A stretch of DNA of 24,707 nt from Burkholderiales bacterium (GTDB lineage: Bacteria > Pseudomonadota > Gammaproteobacteria > Burkholderiales > Burkholderiaceae_C). The stretch is taken from the NCBI GenBank assembly GCA_011391855.1, contig JAABPT010000035.1, forward strand, positions 1 through 24,707. Reading direction: 5' to 3'. The translations under genes were made by a program, and so were the position numbers. The notes under the pieces were generated by a model. That model was not told where the DNA came from. It did no database searches and saw nothing but the letters and a program-made list of their open reading frames with translations. This document shows, piece after piece, positions 16,034 to 23,473 of this stretch; within the stretch, counting starts at the first letter, position 1; each line of letters begins with the position of its first letter.

Positions 16034-17005
16034 GTGAAATTCAGCAAGATCGTTCTCGGCCTGGCCGTGGTCATGGGTTTCGTCGCCAGCGCTGCGGCGC
16101 AGAGCACCATGCGCATCAATATCGCCATCGCGCAGAACTCGCACCAGGGCGTGGCCATCGACACCTTCGCCAAGGAAGTCGAGAAGCGCACCGGCGGCCG
16201 CTACAAGATCCAGACCTTCTACAACGCGTCGCTCGGAAGCGAGCGCGAGTCCATCGAAGCGGTGCAGCTCGGCACGCAGGAGCTGACCTTCACCTCGACC
16301 GGCCCGGTGCCCAACTTCGTGCCCGAGGCGCGCATCCTGGACATTCCCTTCCTGTTCCGCGACAAGGCGCATGCGCGCGCCGTGCTCGACGGCCCGATCG
16401 GCCAGGAGATTCTCACCAAGTTCGACTCCAAGGGTTTCAAGGCGCTGGCGTGGGGCGAGAACGGCATCCGCAACATGACCAACAACAAGCGGCCCATCAA
16501 CACACCTGAAGACCTGAAGGGCTTGAAGGTGCGCACGATGGAAAACCCGGTGCACGTGGCCGCCTACAAGGGCCTGGGCATCGTCACCACGCCGATGGCG
16601 ATGGCGGAAGTCTTCACCGCATTGCAGCAGGGCACCGTGGACGGGCAGGAGAACCCGCTGTCGGTGATCATGGCCGCCAAGCTCGACCAGGTGCAGAAGT
16701 ACCTGTCGCTCACCGGCCACGTCTACTCGCCCGCCGTGCTGCTGATGAACAAGGCCATGTTCGACAAGCTCAGCGCCGCCGACAAGCAGGCCTTCCTGGA
16801 CGCCGCCAAGGAGGCGGTCAAGCTCAACCGCGCGCGCGTCGACGAAGACGACGCCGGCGGCGTGGCCTACCTGCGCGGCAAGGGCATGAACGTCGTCGAG
16901 AACGTCGACAAGTCCAAGTTCGTGGCCGTGCTCGCCCCCGTGTATGCCGACTTCGAGAAGCAGTTCGGCAAGGCCGAGATCGACCGCATCCGCAACTACA
17001 AGTAG
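16034..17005 (+). CDS. dctP: TRAP transporter solute-binding protein (DctP family)
   Basis: Periplasmic receptor that captures a carboxylate and hands it to the DctQ-DctM membrane pair. From the GTG it is 323 residues: a signal peptide of basic KFSK, hydrophobic IVLGLAVVMGFVA and a cleavage site at ASAAA|Q (about residue 22), then a DctP domain. Arg167 in LKVRTMENP is the conserved arginine that salt-bridges the ligand carboxylate; VFTALQQGTVDGQENP is the usual downstream motif. Neighbouring denD and otn genes suggest a tetronate or related sugar acid as the ligand. A strong terminator follows, so it is probably made in excess over dctQM. Confidence 0.95.
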   Translation: MKFSKIVLGLAVVMGFVASAAAQSTMRINIAIAQNSHQGVAIDTFAKEVEKRTGGRYKIQTFYNASLGSERESIEAVQLGTQELTFTSTGPVPNFVPEARILDIPFLFRDKAHARAVLDGPIGQEILTKFDSKGFKALAWGENGIRNMTNNKRPINTPEDLKGLKVRTMENPVHVAAYKGLGIVTTPMAMAEVFTALQQGTVDGQENPLSVIMAAKLDQVQKYLSLTGHVYSPAVLLMNKAMFDKLSAADKQAFLDAAKEAVKLNRARVDEDDAGGVAYLRGKGMNVVENVDKSKFVAVLAPVYADFEKQFGKAEIDRIRNYK

Positions 17006-17021
17006 TCGCCCACGCGCCCAG

Positions 17022-17065
17022 GACGCCCGACATTCGCCGAGTGTCGGGCGTCGTCTTTTTCTTTT
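17022..17065 (+). terminator. Rho-independent terminator/attenuator between dctP and dctQ
   Basis: GACGCCCGACA (17022-17032) pairs perfectly with TGTCGGGCGTC (17042-17052) across a 9-base loop; the 11-bp stem is followed by GTCTTTTTCTTTT. It is the clearest intrinsic terminator in the window. Since dctQM follow directly, it most likely acts as a partial terminator that lowers dctQM relative to dctP. Confidence 0.9.
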
Positions 17066-17089
17066 GAAAGACTTCCGGCGGAGAACACG

Positions 17090-17584
17090 ATGAAAGAAAA
17101 GTTCCTGCGCCTGGAGCGCTGGACGAGCGGCATGGCACTGGCCGCCGCCTGTGGCTTGCTCGTCGTGGCGGCCTCGCTGGGCATGCTGCAGATCATCACC
17201 CGCTTCGTGCTGGAAATGCCGGCCGAGTGGACCGAGGTGCTGATCCGCTTCAGCCTCATCTGGATGGTCTTCATGGGTATCCCGTATGCCTTCCGGCATG
17301 GCGCCATGGTTTGCGTGGACGTGCTGTACCGCTGGAGCAAGCCGGGCATGCGCCGCGTGCTGGACTGGGTGGTGTGCATCGCCTCGCTGGGGCTGATGGC
17401 CGTGATCATCTGGTGGGGCTGGGACTACGCGGTGCGTGGCCGGGTCCAGACCATGGCCGGGCTGGAGTCCATATCGATGTTCTGGGCCTACCTGGCGATG
17501 CCGGTGGGTGGCGTGTTCTGCGTCATCGGCATCATCGGCAACCTGATCGATCCGCAGCGCAACGAACTGGAGACCGCGCAATGA
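17090..17584 (+). CDS. dctQ: TRAP transporter small permease subunit (DctQ)
   Basis: A 164-residue membrane protein with four hydrophobic segments (about 15-38, 51-70, 88-110 and 128-152). Family features include QIITRFVLEMPAEWTEVLIRFSLIW and AFRHGAMVCVDVLY. It partners with DctM to form the TRAP membrane domain. The ATG follows GGCGGAGAACACG. Its stop overlaps the dctM start (ATGA at 17581), implying coupled synthesis. Confidence 0.95.
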   Translation: MKEKFLRLERWTSGMALAAACGLLVVAASLGMLQIITRFVLEMPAEWTEVLIRFSLIWMVFMGIPYAFRHGAMVCVDVLYRWSKPGMRRVLDWVVCIASLGLMAVIIWWGWDYAVRGRVQTMAGLESISMFWAYLAMPVGGVFCVIGIIGNLIDPQRNELETAQ

Positions 17585-18858
17585 CCGCCGCGATGTTGAC
17601 CACCATGATGGTGTGCTTCGCGCTCACCGTCTCGGTGGCCGTGTCCATCGGCCTGGCCGCCATCTTCGGCATCCAGGCGTCCAACGCCCACATGCTGATC
17701 TCCGTGAAGGAGATGTTCAATTCGATCAACCGCTTTCCGCTGGCCGCCATTCCCTTTTTCATCCTGGCCGGCAACATCATGGAAAGCGGCGGCATCTCGC
17801 GCCGCCTGGTCGATTTCGCCAAGAGCATCGTCGGCGGCGTGCAGGGCGGCCTGCCGATGACCTGCGTGCTGACCTGCATGATCTTCGCCGCGGTGTCGGG
17901 TTCGTCGGTGGCCACCACCTTCGCCATCGGCACCATCCTGATCCCGGCGCTGGTCAAGCACGGGTATTCAACGCCCTGGTCCGCGTCGCTGCAGGCCACC
18001 AGCGCCGAACTGGGCGTGATCATTCCGCCGTCCATCCCGATGATCCTGTTCGGTGTCAGCGCCGAAGTGTCGATCGGCGAGCTGTTCGTCGCCGGCATCG
18101 GCCCCGGCCTCCTGATCGGCTTTGCGTTGATGGCCTTCGTGTGGGTCTACGCAAAGGTCAAGGGCCTGGGCAAGAACGACGGCGACGGCCGCCTGAGCCT
18201 GGGCGCGGCCACCGTGAAGGCCGGCTGGGCGCTGCTGATGCCGGTCATCATCCTGGGCGGCATCTACGGCGGCATCTTCACACCCACCGAAGCCTCGGCC
18301 GTGGCCGTGTTCTACGCGCTGATCATCGGCACGCTGGTCTACCGCGAGATCACGCTGTCCGACCTGGTCAGGATCCTGCGCAAGTCGGTCGTCTCTTCGG
18401 CGGTGATCATGTTCATCATCGCCAATGCCGGCCTGTTCGCCTTCCTCATCACACGCGCCGGCGTGCCCGAGGCGATCGGCATCTGGCTGCAGGACGTGCT
18501 GAAGTCTCCGGTCTACTTCCTGCTCGGTGTGAACCTGGCCCTGTTCCTGATCGGCATGTTCATCGAGACCGGTGCCGCCATCATCGTGCTGGCACCGATC
18601 CTCACGCCGGTGGCCATGCACTTCGGCATCGATCCGGTGCACTTCGGCCTGGTCATGGTGGTGAACCTGGCCATGGGCATGATCACACCGCCCTTTGGCG
18701 TGAACCTGTTCGCCGCCTGCACCGTGGCCCGCATTTCACTGGACCGCATGATCAAGGACTTGATCCCCTTCGTGCTGGTGGTGCTGGGCTGCCTGATGAT
18801 CATTTCCTACGTGCCCGGCCTATCGCTGTTCTTCCGCGATCTGGTCTACGGGAACTGA
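17581..18858 (+). CDS. dctM: TRAP transporter large permease subunit (DctM)
   Basis: The 425-residue sodium-coupled transport subunit. Landmarks are FPLAAIPFFILAGNIMESGGISRRL-type opening, FAAVSGSSVATTFAIG, ELGVIIPPSIPMILFG, GGIYGGIFTPTEASAVAVFYAL, FIETGAAIIVLAPIL and MGMITPPFGVNLF. Length is standard for DctM. It is overlapped by dctQ and followed 62 bp later by the GntR gene. Substrate inferred as a sugar acid from context. Confidence 0.96.
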   Translation: MTAAMLTTMMVCFALTVSVAVSIGLAAIFGIQASNAHMLISVKEMFNSINRFPLAAIPFFILAGNIMESGGISRRLVDFAKSIVGGVQGGLPMTCVLTCMIFAAVSGSSVATTFAIGTILIPALVKHGYSTPWSASLQATSAELGVIIPPSIPMILFGVSAEVSIGELFVAGIGPGLLIGFALMAFVWVYAKVKGLGKNDGDGRLSLGAATVKAGWALLMPVIILGGIYGGIFTPTEASAVAVFYALIIGTLVYREITLSDLVRILRKSVVSSAVIMFIIANAGLFAFLITRAGVPEAIGIWLQDVLKSPVYFLLGVNLALFLIGMFIETGAAIIVLAPILTPVAMHFGIDPVHFGLVMVVNLAMGMITPPFGVNLFAACTVARISLDRMIKDLIPFVLVVLGCLMIISYVPGLSLFFRDLVYGN

Positions 18859-18920
18859 ACGCGTGGGCATGCGCCATGGGCAGCGTCATCCGCATGAAGA
18901 CTGAACCGGGAGCAAGCGCG

Positions 18921-19757
18921 ATGCCGCGGTCGTCTACCGCGGTGCCCGCCACGAATTTCGCTCCGGGCGCCCACCTGCCGGACCAGGTGGCCGGCGTGGT
19001 CGCGGCCGAGATTCGCGCCGGCCGGCCGGCCGCGAGCGAGAAGCTGCCCACCGAGGCCGCGCTGGCGCAACGCTTTGCCGTCAGCCGCACGGTGATCCGC
19101 GAGGCGGTGTCGCGACTCAAGTCGCTGGGCCTCGTCGACTCACGGCAAGGCAGCGGCTTGTATGTCAAGGAGGCCGGATTTTCGCCGCTGCACTTCGATG
19201 CCAGCTCGGTGGTCTCTCTGCAGGCCGTGCTGCAGATGGTGGAGGTGCGGCGGGCGCTGGAAACCGAAGTGGCCGGACTGGCCGCGCAGCGTCGCACGGC
19301 GGCCGGTGCACAGCGCATCCGCGCCGCCTTCCAGGCGCTGGACGAAGCGGTTCAGGCGGGGGGGGACGGCGTGGACGAAGACGTGACGTTTCACCGCGCC
19401 ATCGCCGAGGCCGCCGGCAACCCGTTCCTGATCGGCACGCTGGAATATCTGGGCCAGTTCCTCCAGGGCGCAACGCGGGTCACGCGCGCCAACGAAGCCC
19501 GGCGCCGGGACTTCGAACGCCAGGTGCGCGACGAACACACCGGCATCCTGCGCGCCATCGAGGCGGGGGACGCCGCGGCGGCTCGCCGGGCCGCCACCAG
19601 GCACATGAACCACGCCGCGTCACGCATCGGCCAGGCCGATCCGGCCTTTTGGCAGCAGGCCGGCGTGAAGCTGGCGCAGCCGCTGGTCTCCGGCTTGTCC
19701 GGGCAGCGCCAGCCATCCGCCGCAGCCGGCCGCCGCACCCGGTCGGTCAAGCGCTGA
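18921..19757 (+). CDS. GntR-family transcriptional regulator, FCD (FadR) type
   Basis: A 278-residue DNA-binding regulator. The winged helix-turn-helix covers about residues 20-83 with LPTEAALAQRF, VSRTVIREAVSRL and DSRQGSGLYV. The effector domain is of the FCD class: the metal/ligand set Asp154 and His158 (DVTFHRAIA), His206 (DEHTGIL) and His228 (RHMNHA) is complete. FCD regulators usually bind organic or sugar acids and are released from DNA by them. A GGGAGC site 7 nt upstream favours the ATG at 18921 over in-frame ATGs at 18876 and 18894. It sits in the middle of the catabolic run and probably controls it via the TTGTCATACAA site upstream of dctP. A C-terminal tail rich in Arg, Ser and Ala (from about 255) looks disordered. 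Confidence 0.93.
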   Translation: MPRSSTAVPATNFAPGAHLPDQVAGVVAAEIRAGRPAASEKLPTEAALAQRFAVSRTVIREAVSRLKSLGLVDSRQGSGLYVKEAGFSPLHFDASSVVSLQAVLQMVEVRRALETEVAGLAAQRRTAAGAQRIRAAFQALDEAVQAGGDGVDEDVTFHRAIAEAAGNPFLIGTLEYLGQFLQGATRVTRANEARRRDFERQVRDEHTGILRAIEAGDAAAARRAATRHMNHAASRIGQADPAFWQQAGVKLAQPLVSGLSGQRQPSAAAGRRTRSVKR

Positions 19758-19786
19758 CCTTCCTTCAATCGAGCGAGGATTCAACG

Positions 19787-20677
19787 ATGACAAGCAATGT
19801 GGGTGTTGTCGGCCTGGGCGCCATGGGCGCCGGCATGGCCGGTTCCCTGCGCCGCAAAGGCCATGCCGTGCATGTGTTCGACCTGCGCTCCGAGGTGGCG
19901 CAGGCCTTTGCCGCCGACGGCGGCGTAGCGTGCATGTCGCTGGCCGAGCTGGCGGCGCAGTGCCCCGTGGTCGTGTCGGTGGTGGTGAACGCGGCGCAGA
20001 CCGAGGCCGTGCTGTTCGGCGAAGGCGGCTGTGCGGCGGCCATGCAGCCCGGCAGCGTGTTCGTGATGTGCTCCACCGTGGACCCCAACTGGTCCATCGC
20101 GCTGGAGGCTCGGCTGGCCGCGCTGGGCATCCTGTACATCGACGCGCCGATCTCCGGCGGCGCGGCCAAGGCCGCCAGCGGGCAGATGACGATGATGACC
20201 GCCGCCACGCCGCAGGCCTATGCCGCCGCCGGCCCGGTGCTCGACGCCATGGCCGCCAAGGTCTACCGGCTGGGCGACCGCGCCGGCGCCGGCAGCAAGG
20301 TCAAGATCATCAACCAGCTGCTGGCCGGCGTGCATATCGCCGCGGCGGCCGAAGCCATGGCGCTGGGCCTGCGCGAAGGCGTGGATGCGGCGGCGCTGTA
20401 CGAGGTCATCACGCACAGCGCAGGCAACAGCTGGATGTTCGAAAACCGCATGGCGCACGTGCTGGCGGCCGACTACACGCCACTGTCGGCGGTGGACATC
20501 TTCGTCAAGGACCTCGGCCTGGTGCTCGACGTGGCCCGCGCCAGCAAATTCCCGCTGCCGCTGTCGAGCACCGCGCACCAGATGTTCATGCACGCGTCGA
20601 CCGCGGGTTTTGCGCGCGAGGACGACAGCGCCGTCATCAAGATCTTTCCCGGCATCGAATTGCCCAAGAAGCCATGA
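19787..20677 (+). CDS. ltnD: L-threonate dehydrogenase-like beta-hydroxyacid dehydrogenase
   Basis: NAD(P)-dependent 3-hydroxyisobutyrate-dehydrogenase-superfamily enzyme of 296 residues. The dinucleotide motif GLGAMGAGM is at 9-17, the substrate loop DAPISGG at 119-125 (Ser123), and the catalytic lysine is Lys173 with Asn176 (KVKIINQ). LtnD oxidises L-threonate to 2-oxo-tetronate. Naming depends on its position immediately before otnK, the usual arrangement in betaproteobacterial tetronate loci. It follows a GAGG ribosome site, 29 bp after gntR, and overlaps otnK by four bases (ATGA at 20674). A glyoxylate or tartronate semialdehyde reductase role is possible but less likely. Confidence 0.85.
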   Translation: MTSNVGVVGLGAMGAGMAGSLRRKGHAVHVFDLRSEVAQAFAADGGVACMSLAELAAQCPVVVSVVVNAAQTEAVLFGEGGCAAAMQPGSVFVMCSTVDPNWSIALEARLAALGILYIDAPISGGAAKAASGQMTMMTAATPQAYAAAGPVLDAMAAKVYRLGDRAGAGSKVKIINQLLAGVHIAAAAEAMALGLREGVDAAALYEVITHSAGNSWMFENRMAHVLAADYTPLSAVDIFVKDLGLVLDVARASKFPLPLSSTAHQMFMHASTAGFAREDDSAVIKIFPGIELPKKP

Positions 20678-21969
20678 AACAACCCGTGCTCGGCTGCATC
20701 GCCGACGACTTCACCGGGGCCACCGACCTGGCCAACAACCTCGTGCGCGCCGGCATGCGCGTGGTGCAGGCCATTGGCGTGCCCGCGCAGGCGCTGGACG
20801 CCGCCGCCGACGCGGTGGTGGTGGCGCTGAAATCGCGCACGCTGCCGGTGGCGCAGGCCGTCGAGCAGTCGCTGTCGGCGCTGCGCTGGCTGCAGGCGCA
20901 AGGCGTGCAGCAGGTCTATTTCAAATACTGCTCCACCTTCGACAGCACCGAGCAGGGCAATATCGGCCCGGTCACCGAAGCCCTGATGGACGCACTGGCG
21001 GCACAGCCAGGCGGCGACTTCAGCATCGCCACCCCCGCGTTCCCGGACAACCAGCGCACGGTGTTCAAGGGCCACCTGTTCGTGGGCGACGTGCTGCTCA
21101 ACGAGAGCGGCATGCAGAACCACCCGCTCACCCCCATGACCGACGCCAACCTGGTGCGCGTGCTGCAGCGGCAGTGCCGTCGCAAGGTGGGGTTGATCGA
21201 TTACAAGGTGGTGGCGCAGGGCGAGGCCGCCATCCGGCAACGCATCGCCGAGTTGCGCGCGCAGGGCGTGGGTGTGGCGGTGGTGGATGCCATCTCCAAC
21301 GACGACCTGCTGCGCCTGGGCCCGGCGTTGAAGGGCATGCCGCTGGTGACGGCCGGATCGGGCGTGGCGATCGGCCTGCCGGCGAATTTCGGCCTCGCGC
21401 CTTCCAGCGCCGCCAGCGAGTTGCCGCCGGCCACGGGGCTGCAGGCGGTGGTCTCGGGCAGTTGCTCGGTAGCCACCAACCGCCAGGTGCTGAACTTTAT
21501 CCAGAGCGGGCGCCCGGCGCTGGCCATCGACCCGCTGCGCATCGTGGCCAAGGAAGCCGCGGGCGAGGACCTGGCCGCCGAGGCGTTGGCCTGGGCCGAA
21601 CCACTGCTCGAGCAGGGGCCGGTGCTGGTGTATTCGTCGGCCGACCCGGCCACCGTCAAGAGCGTGCAGGGCCAGCTGGGCGTGGACGCCGCCGGCGCGC
21701 TGGTCGAACGCACGCTGGCGGCCATCGCCCGCGGCCTGGTGGCGCGCGGCGTGCGCCAGCTGGTGGTGGCCGGCGGCGAAACTTCCGGCGCCTGCGTGCA
21801 GGCGCTGAATATTACGCAAATGAAGATCGGCCCGCAGATCGACCCCGGCGTGCCTTGGTGCCACGCGCACTCCGACATGGCGCCCGGCACAGGCCTGCAC
21901 CTGACGTTGAAGTCGGGCAATTTCGGCACCGACGACTTCTTCGGCAAGGCGTTCACGAGACTGGCATGA
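20674..21969 (+). CDS. otnK: 3-oxo-tetronate 4-kinase (DUF1537 family)
   Basis: ATP-dependent kinase of 431 residues that phosphorylates 3-oxo-tetronate at C4. The N-terminal DUF1537 motif ADDFTGATDLANNL (residues 10-23) with its acidic pair is intact. The central KYCSTFDSTEQGNIGP loop and PAFPDNQRTVFKGHLFV are typical, and the C-terminal nucleotide-binding half has VSGSCSVATNRQ, VVAGGETSGACVQAL and the closing LTLKSGNFG. Length is normal. It is coupled to ltnD on one side and otnC on the other by ATGA overlaps. DUF1537 includes kinases for other C4 acids; OtnK is chosen because otnC and otnI follow. Confidence 0.93.
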   Translation: MKQPVLGCIADDFTGATDLANNLVRAGMRVVQAIGVPAQALDAAADAVVVALKSRTLPVAQAVEQSLSALRWLQAQGVQQVYFKYCSTFDSTEQGNIGPVTEALMDALAAQPGGDFSIATPAFPDNQRTVFKGHLFVGDVLLNESGMQNHPLTPMTDANLVRVLQRQCRRKVGLIDYKVVAQGEAAIRQRIAELRAQGVGVAVVDAISNDDLLRLGPALKGMPLVTAGSGVAIGLPANFGLAPSSAASELPPATGLQAVVSGSCSVATNRQVLNFIQSGRPALAIDPLRIVAKEAAGEDLAAEALAWAEPLLEQGPVLVYSSADPATVKSVQGQLGVDAAGALVERTLAAIARGLVARGVRQLVVAGGETSGACVQALNITQMKIGPQIDPGVPWCHAHSDMAPGTGLHLTLKSGNFGTDDFFGKAFTRLA

Positions 21970-22649
21970 ACGAGTCGCGAGCGCGCGAGGAGATCTGCCG
22001 CGTCGGCCGCAGCCTGTTCGAGCGCGGCTACGTGCATGCCACCGCAGGCAATATCAGCGTGCGCCTGGACGACGCCGACGGCGGCGGTTTTCTCATCACG
22101 CCCACCGATGCCTGCCTGGGTTTCCTGGACCCGGCGCGGCTGGCGCGGCTGGACCGCGAGGGCCGCCAGACGGGCGGCGACAAGGCCAGCAAGACGATCG
22201 CGCTGCACATGCAGATCTACGGCGCGGCGCGCCGCTTCGACGCGGCCACCTGCTGTGTCATCCACACCCACAGCACGCACTGCGTGGCACTGACCCTGCG
22301 CGCGACGAGCGACGAGCGGCCCGAACTGCTGCCGGCGCTGACGCCGTATTTCGTGATGAAGGTCGGCCACGTGCCTGTTGTTCCCTACCACCGCCCCGGC
22401 GACCCCGCGGCGGCCCACCTGGCGGCGCGCACCATCGAGCACTACGGCCAGGCCGGCACGCCGATCCGTGCGGTGATGCTGGAACGGCTGGGGCCAAATG
22501 TCTGGCACGACTCGCCGGCCGCCGCCATGGCCACGCTCGAGGAACTCGAGGAGACCGCCCGACTGGCCTGCTCGAGCCCCTTGCCTCCCGCGCCTTTGGG
22601 CGCTTCCCAGATCGAAGAACTGCGCCAATCCTTCGGCGCCCGATGGTGA
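21966..22649 (+). CDS. otnC: 3-oxo-tetronate 4-phosphate decarboxylase (class II aldolase fold)
   Basis: Metal-dependent enzyme of 227 residues that converts 3-oxo-tetronate 4-phosphate to dihydroxyacetone phosphate and CO2. The class II aldolase/adducin fold is clear from GRSLFERGY, TAGNISVRL, and the zinc pair His100 and His102 (VIHTHSTHC). Two canonical residues differ: the catalytic glutamate of fuculose aldolase (SSEW, SKEV in E. coli YgbL) is Thr77 (SKTIALH), and the third zinc histidine (NHG) is Leu175 (ERLGPNVWH), with His181 nearby. I recall the same ERLGP pattern in other betaproteobacterial OtnC-like proteins, so this is probably a subfamily trait. Overlaps otnK by four bases. Confidence 0.9.
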   Translation: MNESRAREEICRVGRSLFERGYVHATAGNISVRLDDADGGGFLITPTDACLGFLDPARLARLDREGRQTGGDKASKTIALHMQIYGAARRFDAATCCVIHTHSTHCVALTLRATSDERPELLPALTPYFVMKVGHVPVVPYHRPGDPAAAHLAARTIEHYGQAGTPIRAVMLERLGPNVWHDSPAAAMATLEELEETARLACSSPLPPAPLGASQIEELRQSFGARW

Positions 22650-22654
22650 CCCCC

Positions 22655-23473
22655 ATGCCCCGATTCGCTGCCAACCTCTCCATGCTGTACCAGGAACTGC
22701 CGTTCCTGGATCGTTTCGCTGCCGCCGCCCAGGACGGCTTCGAGGCGGTCGAGTATCTGTTTCCCTACGCCTTCGAGCGCGGCGATATCGCCGCGCGGCT
22801 GAAGACGCACGGCCTGAGCCAGGTGCTGTTCAACGCGCCACCCGGCCACTGGGATGCCGGTGAGCGCGGCCTGGCCTGCCTGCCGGGCCGGGAGGCCGAA
22901 TTCCGCACGGCAATGGGACTGGCGCTGGAATACGCCGCCGCACTGGACTGCCCGCGCGTGCATGCGATGGCCGGCCTGGCGCCGGCCGGTGTGCCGCGCG
23001 AAACCCTGCGCGCCACCTATATCGAGAACCTGCGCTGGGCCGCGCAGCAGGCGGCGCGCCAGAACGTCGACGTGCTGATCGAACCCATCAATACGCGCGA
23101 CATCCCGGGCTTCTTCCTGAACCGGCAGGACGACGCCCACGCCGTCTTGGCCGAGGTCGGCGAGCCCAACCTGAAGGTGCAGATGGACCTCTACCACTGC
23201 CAGATCGTCGAAGGCGACGTGACGATGAAGCTGCGCCAGTACCTGCCCACCGGCCGCGTCGGCCACCTGCAGGTGGCGGGTGTGCCGCAGCGGCACGAAC
23301 CCGATATCGGCGAGCTGAACCACGCCTACATCTTCTCGGTGCTCGACGAACTGGGCTACGAAGGCTGGGTGGGCTGCGAGTACCGGCCGCAGGCGGGCGC
23401 CAAGCCAGGCGGCACGTCCGACGGCCTGGGCTGGCTGCAGCCCTACCTGCGCAAGAGCGGGAGCACGCCATGA
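22655..23473 (+). CDS. otnI: 2-oxo-tetronate isomerase (hydroxypyruvate isomerase family)
   Basis: Cytoplasmic TIM-barrel isomerase of 272 residues that interconverts 2-oxo-tetronate and 3-oxo-tetronate. The start MPRFAANLSMLYQELPF is the usual N-terminus of Hyi/OtnI proteins, so I prefer the ATG at 22655 to the in-frame ATG at 22643, which would overlap otnC by 7 bases. Catalytic and metal residues are present: Glu143 (LIEPIN), Asp178 (QMDLYHCQ), and Glu242 (CEYRPQ). YLFPY (33-38 region) and NAPPGHWDAGERGLA are family hallmarks. It could act as hydroxypyruvate isomerase, but the otnK/otnC context makes OtnI the better reading. It overlaps the next gene at ATGA 23470. Confidence 0.92.
   Translation: MPRFAANLSMLYQELPFLDRFAAAAQDGFEAVEYLFPYAFERGDIAARLKTHGLSQVLFNAPPGHWDAGERGLACLPGREAEFRTAMGLALEYAAALDCPRVHAMAGLAPAGVPRETLRATYIENLRWAAQQAARQNVDVLIEPINTRDIPGFFLNRQDDAHAVLAEVGEPNLKVQMDLYHCQIVEGDVTMKLRQYLPTGRVGHLQVAGVPQRHEPDIGELNHAYIFSVLDELGYEGWVGCEYRPQAGAKPGGTSDGLGWLQPYLRKSGSTP

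Noticed and set aside
15992..17581. 529-aa minus-strand open frame opposite dctP and dctQ
   Set aside because: It runs through the terminator hairpin and two real genes and has no recognisable domain.
17613..18920. Large plus-strand open frame in an alternative frame of dctM leading into gntR
   Set aside because: Only the portion from 18921 encodes a protein; the upstream part is a dctM shadow.
22655..23473. Hydroxypyruvate isomerase of glyoxylate metabolism (hyi)
   Set aside because: The fold fits, but adjacent otnK and otnC make 2-oxo-tetronate isomerase more likely; glyoxylate carboligase is not seen.
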